Part shown: positions 50,739 through 51,008 of the stretch, one piece after another
Position numbering within the stretch: the first letter of the stretch is position 1
Layout of the letters: the number at the start of each line of letters is the position of its first letter
NCBI GenBank assembly: GCA_020249465.1
Contig: JADCFP010000092.1
Location: 1 to 51,008 of the forward strand
Direction of reading: 5' to 3'
Origin: Roseomonas sp.
GTDB taxonomy: Bacteria > Pseudomonadota > Alphaproteobacteria > Acetobacterales > Acetobacteraceae
DNA: 51,008 nt
Program-made: the position numbers and the translations under genes
Notes under the pieces: model-generated
Database searches by the model: none
Told to the model about the DNA's origin: nothing
The model's input: the letters and a program-made list of their open reading frames with translations, nothing else

Positions 50739-50952
50739 GATTTATACCAATTCCCACAGTTTAGTACCGACGCACCCATTTCCACAGCCCGATGGACATG
50801 ACGCGCCATGGCTGGCTCATAAGCCTGTTCCATGCGTGACAGCAGTGATTAACGATATCATCATGATCACGAAACACGCGATTGGATAGCCAATTGTCGC
50901 GCATGAATTGCCAGATGTTTTCCATCGCGTTCAATTCGAGACATTTGTACAC
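50739..50952 (-). mobile_element. IS630-type transposase remnant, C-terminal part
   Basis: The minus-strand frame ending at 50761 encodes LELNAMENIWQFMRDNWLSN, then DDIVNHCCHAWNRLMSQPWRVMSIGLWKWV, the C-terminal end of IS630-family DDE transposases; ELNxxENIWQ carries the last catalytic glutamate. Upstream there is an in-frame TAG next to the first readable codons, and homology is lost, so only a fragment remains. A palindrome ATCCTTTAAAGGAT (50728-50741) marks the left side and may be the element end. DNA beyond 50952 shows no gene. Confidence 0.75.
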
Positions 50953-51008
50953 CTACGATATTCCCCTGATAGTGACTTCATTTGAAGCGGGCCTCAGGCG
51001 GCTTTGAG

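Overview
The window reads as a high-GC alphaproteobacterial chromosome segment, most likely from the Rhodospirillales/Acetobacteraceae. I infer this from the circularly permuted two-piece tmRNA gene with a neighbouring alphaproteobacterial-type sspB, the divergent hisB / hslV-hslU pair, the lpxC-bamD-recN-ligA block, the pyrG-kdsA pair, and several Bug-type (TctC-like) solute-binding proteins. No database could be searched, so the lineage is inferred from gene content and order.

Layout. 1-5.4 kb: the C-terminal end of an RTX protein, a ModA-like binding protein, a small I78-like inhibitor, a redoxin/2OG-oxygenase fusion, a Pro-tRNA editing protein, then a run of cnoX, a Lon-N-domain protein, a Trm112-like protein and a DUF971 protein. 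5.4-13 kb: cytochrome b561, pyrG-kdsA, a small conserved protein, a TPR protein, an SDR protein and a chemotaxis receptor. 13.2-16.2 kb: a tightly overlapping his block (hisB, DUF2628, hisH, GNAT, hisA), divergent from hslV-hslU (16.2-18.2 kb). 18.2-23.7 kb: EcsC protein, a lower-GC surface-sugar patch (GT8-like and FkbM genes and a broken methyltransferase), a cupin, a Bug protein and rubredoxin. 23.7-27.6 kb: thyX, an M20 amidohydrolase, an AT-rich HEPN-like orphan, the split tmRNA gene and sspB. 27.9-33.7 kb: ligA, recN, bamD and lpxC, all on the minus strand. 33.8-46.3 kb: a phosphatase, a Bug protein divergent from a MarR / response-regulator / histidine-kinase operon, TerC, TatA, CorA, formamidase, a ChaA-like antiporter, a PMT/GT39-type membrane glycosyltransferase, and an amidase with a small partner. 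46.5-51 kb: a decayed IS1380-family element, then two AT-richer nucleotide-sugar genes and a gene start cut off by an IS630-type remnant.

How the genes work together. tmRNA and SspB form one ribosome-rescue and tag-delivery unit, with HslUV as a further cytoplasmic protease. KdsA (Kdo synthesis), LpxC (lipid A) and BamD (outer-membrane assembly) are outer-membrane biogenesis functions. The sugar-nucleotide dehydrogenase/epimerase pair and the GT8/FkbM patch look like surface-polysaccharide accessory loci.

The most unusual non-coding signals are two families of dispersed hairpin repeats. One is a ~52-bp element whose arms show a compensatory base change. The other is a ~105-bp double-hairpin element at 13.1 and 27.7 kb. 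I did not find a clear new multi-gene system. The best candidates for follow-up are the HEPN-like orphan beside ssrA, the hairpin family, and the structured leader before the TerC gene.
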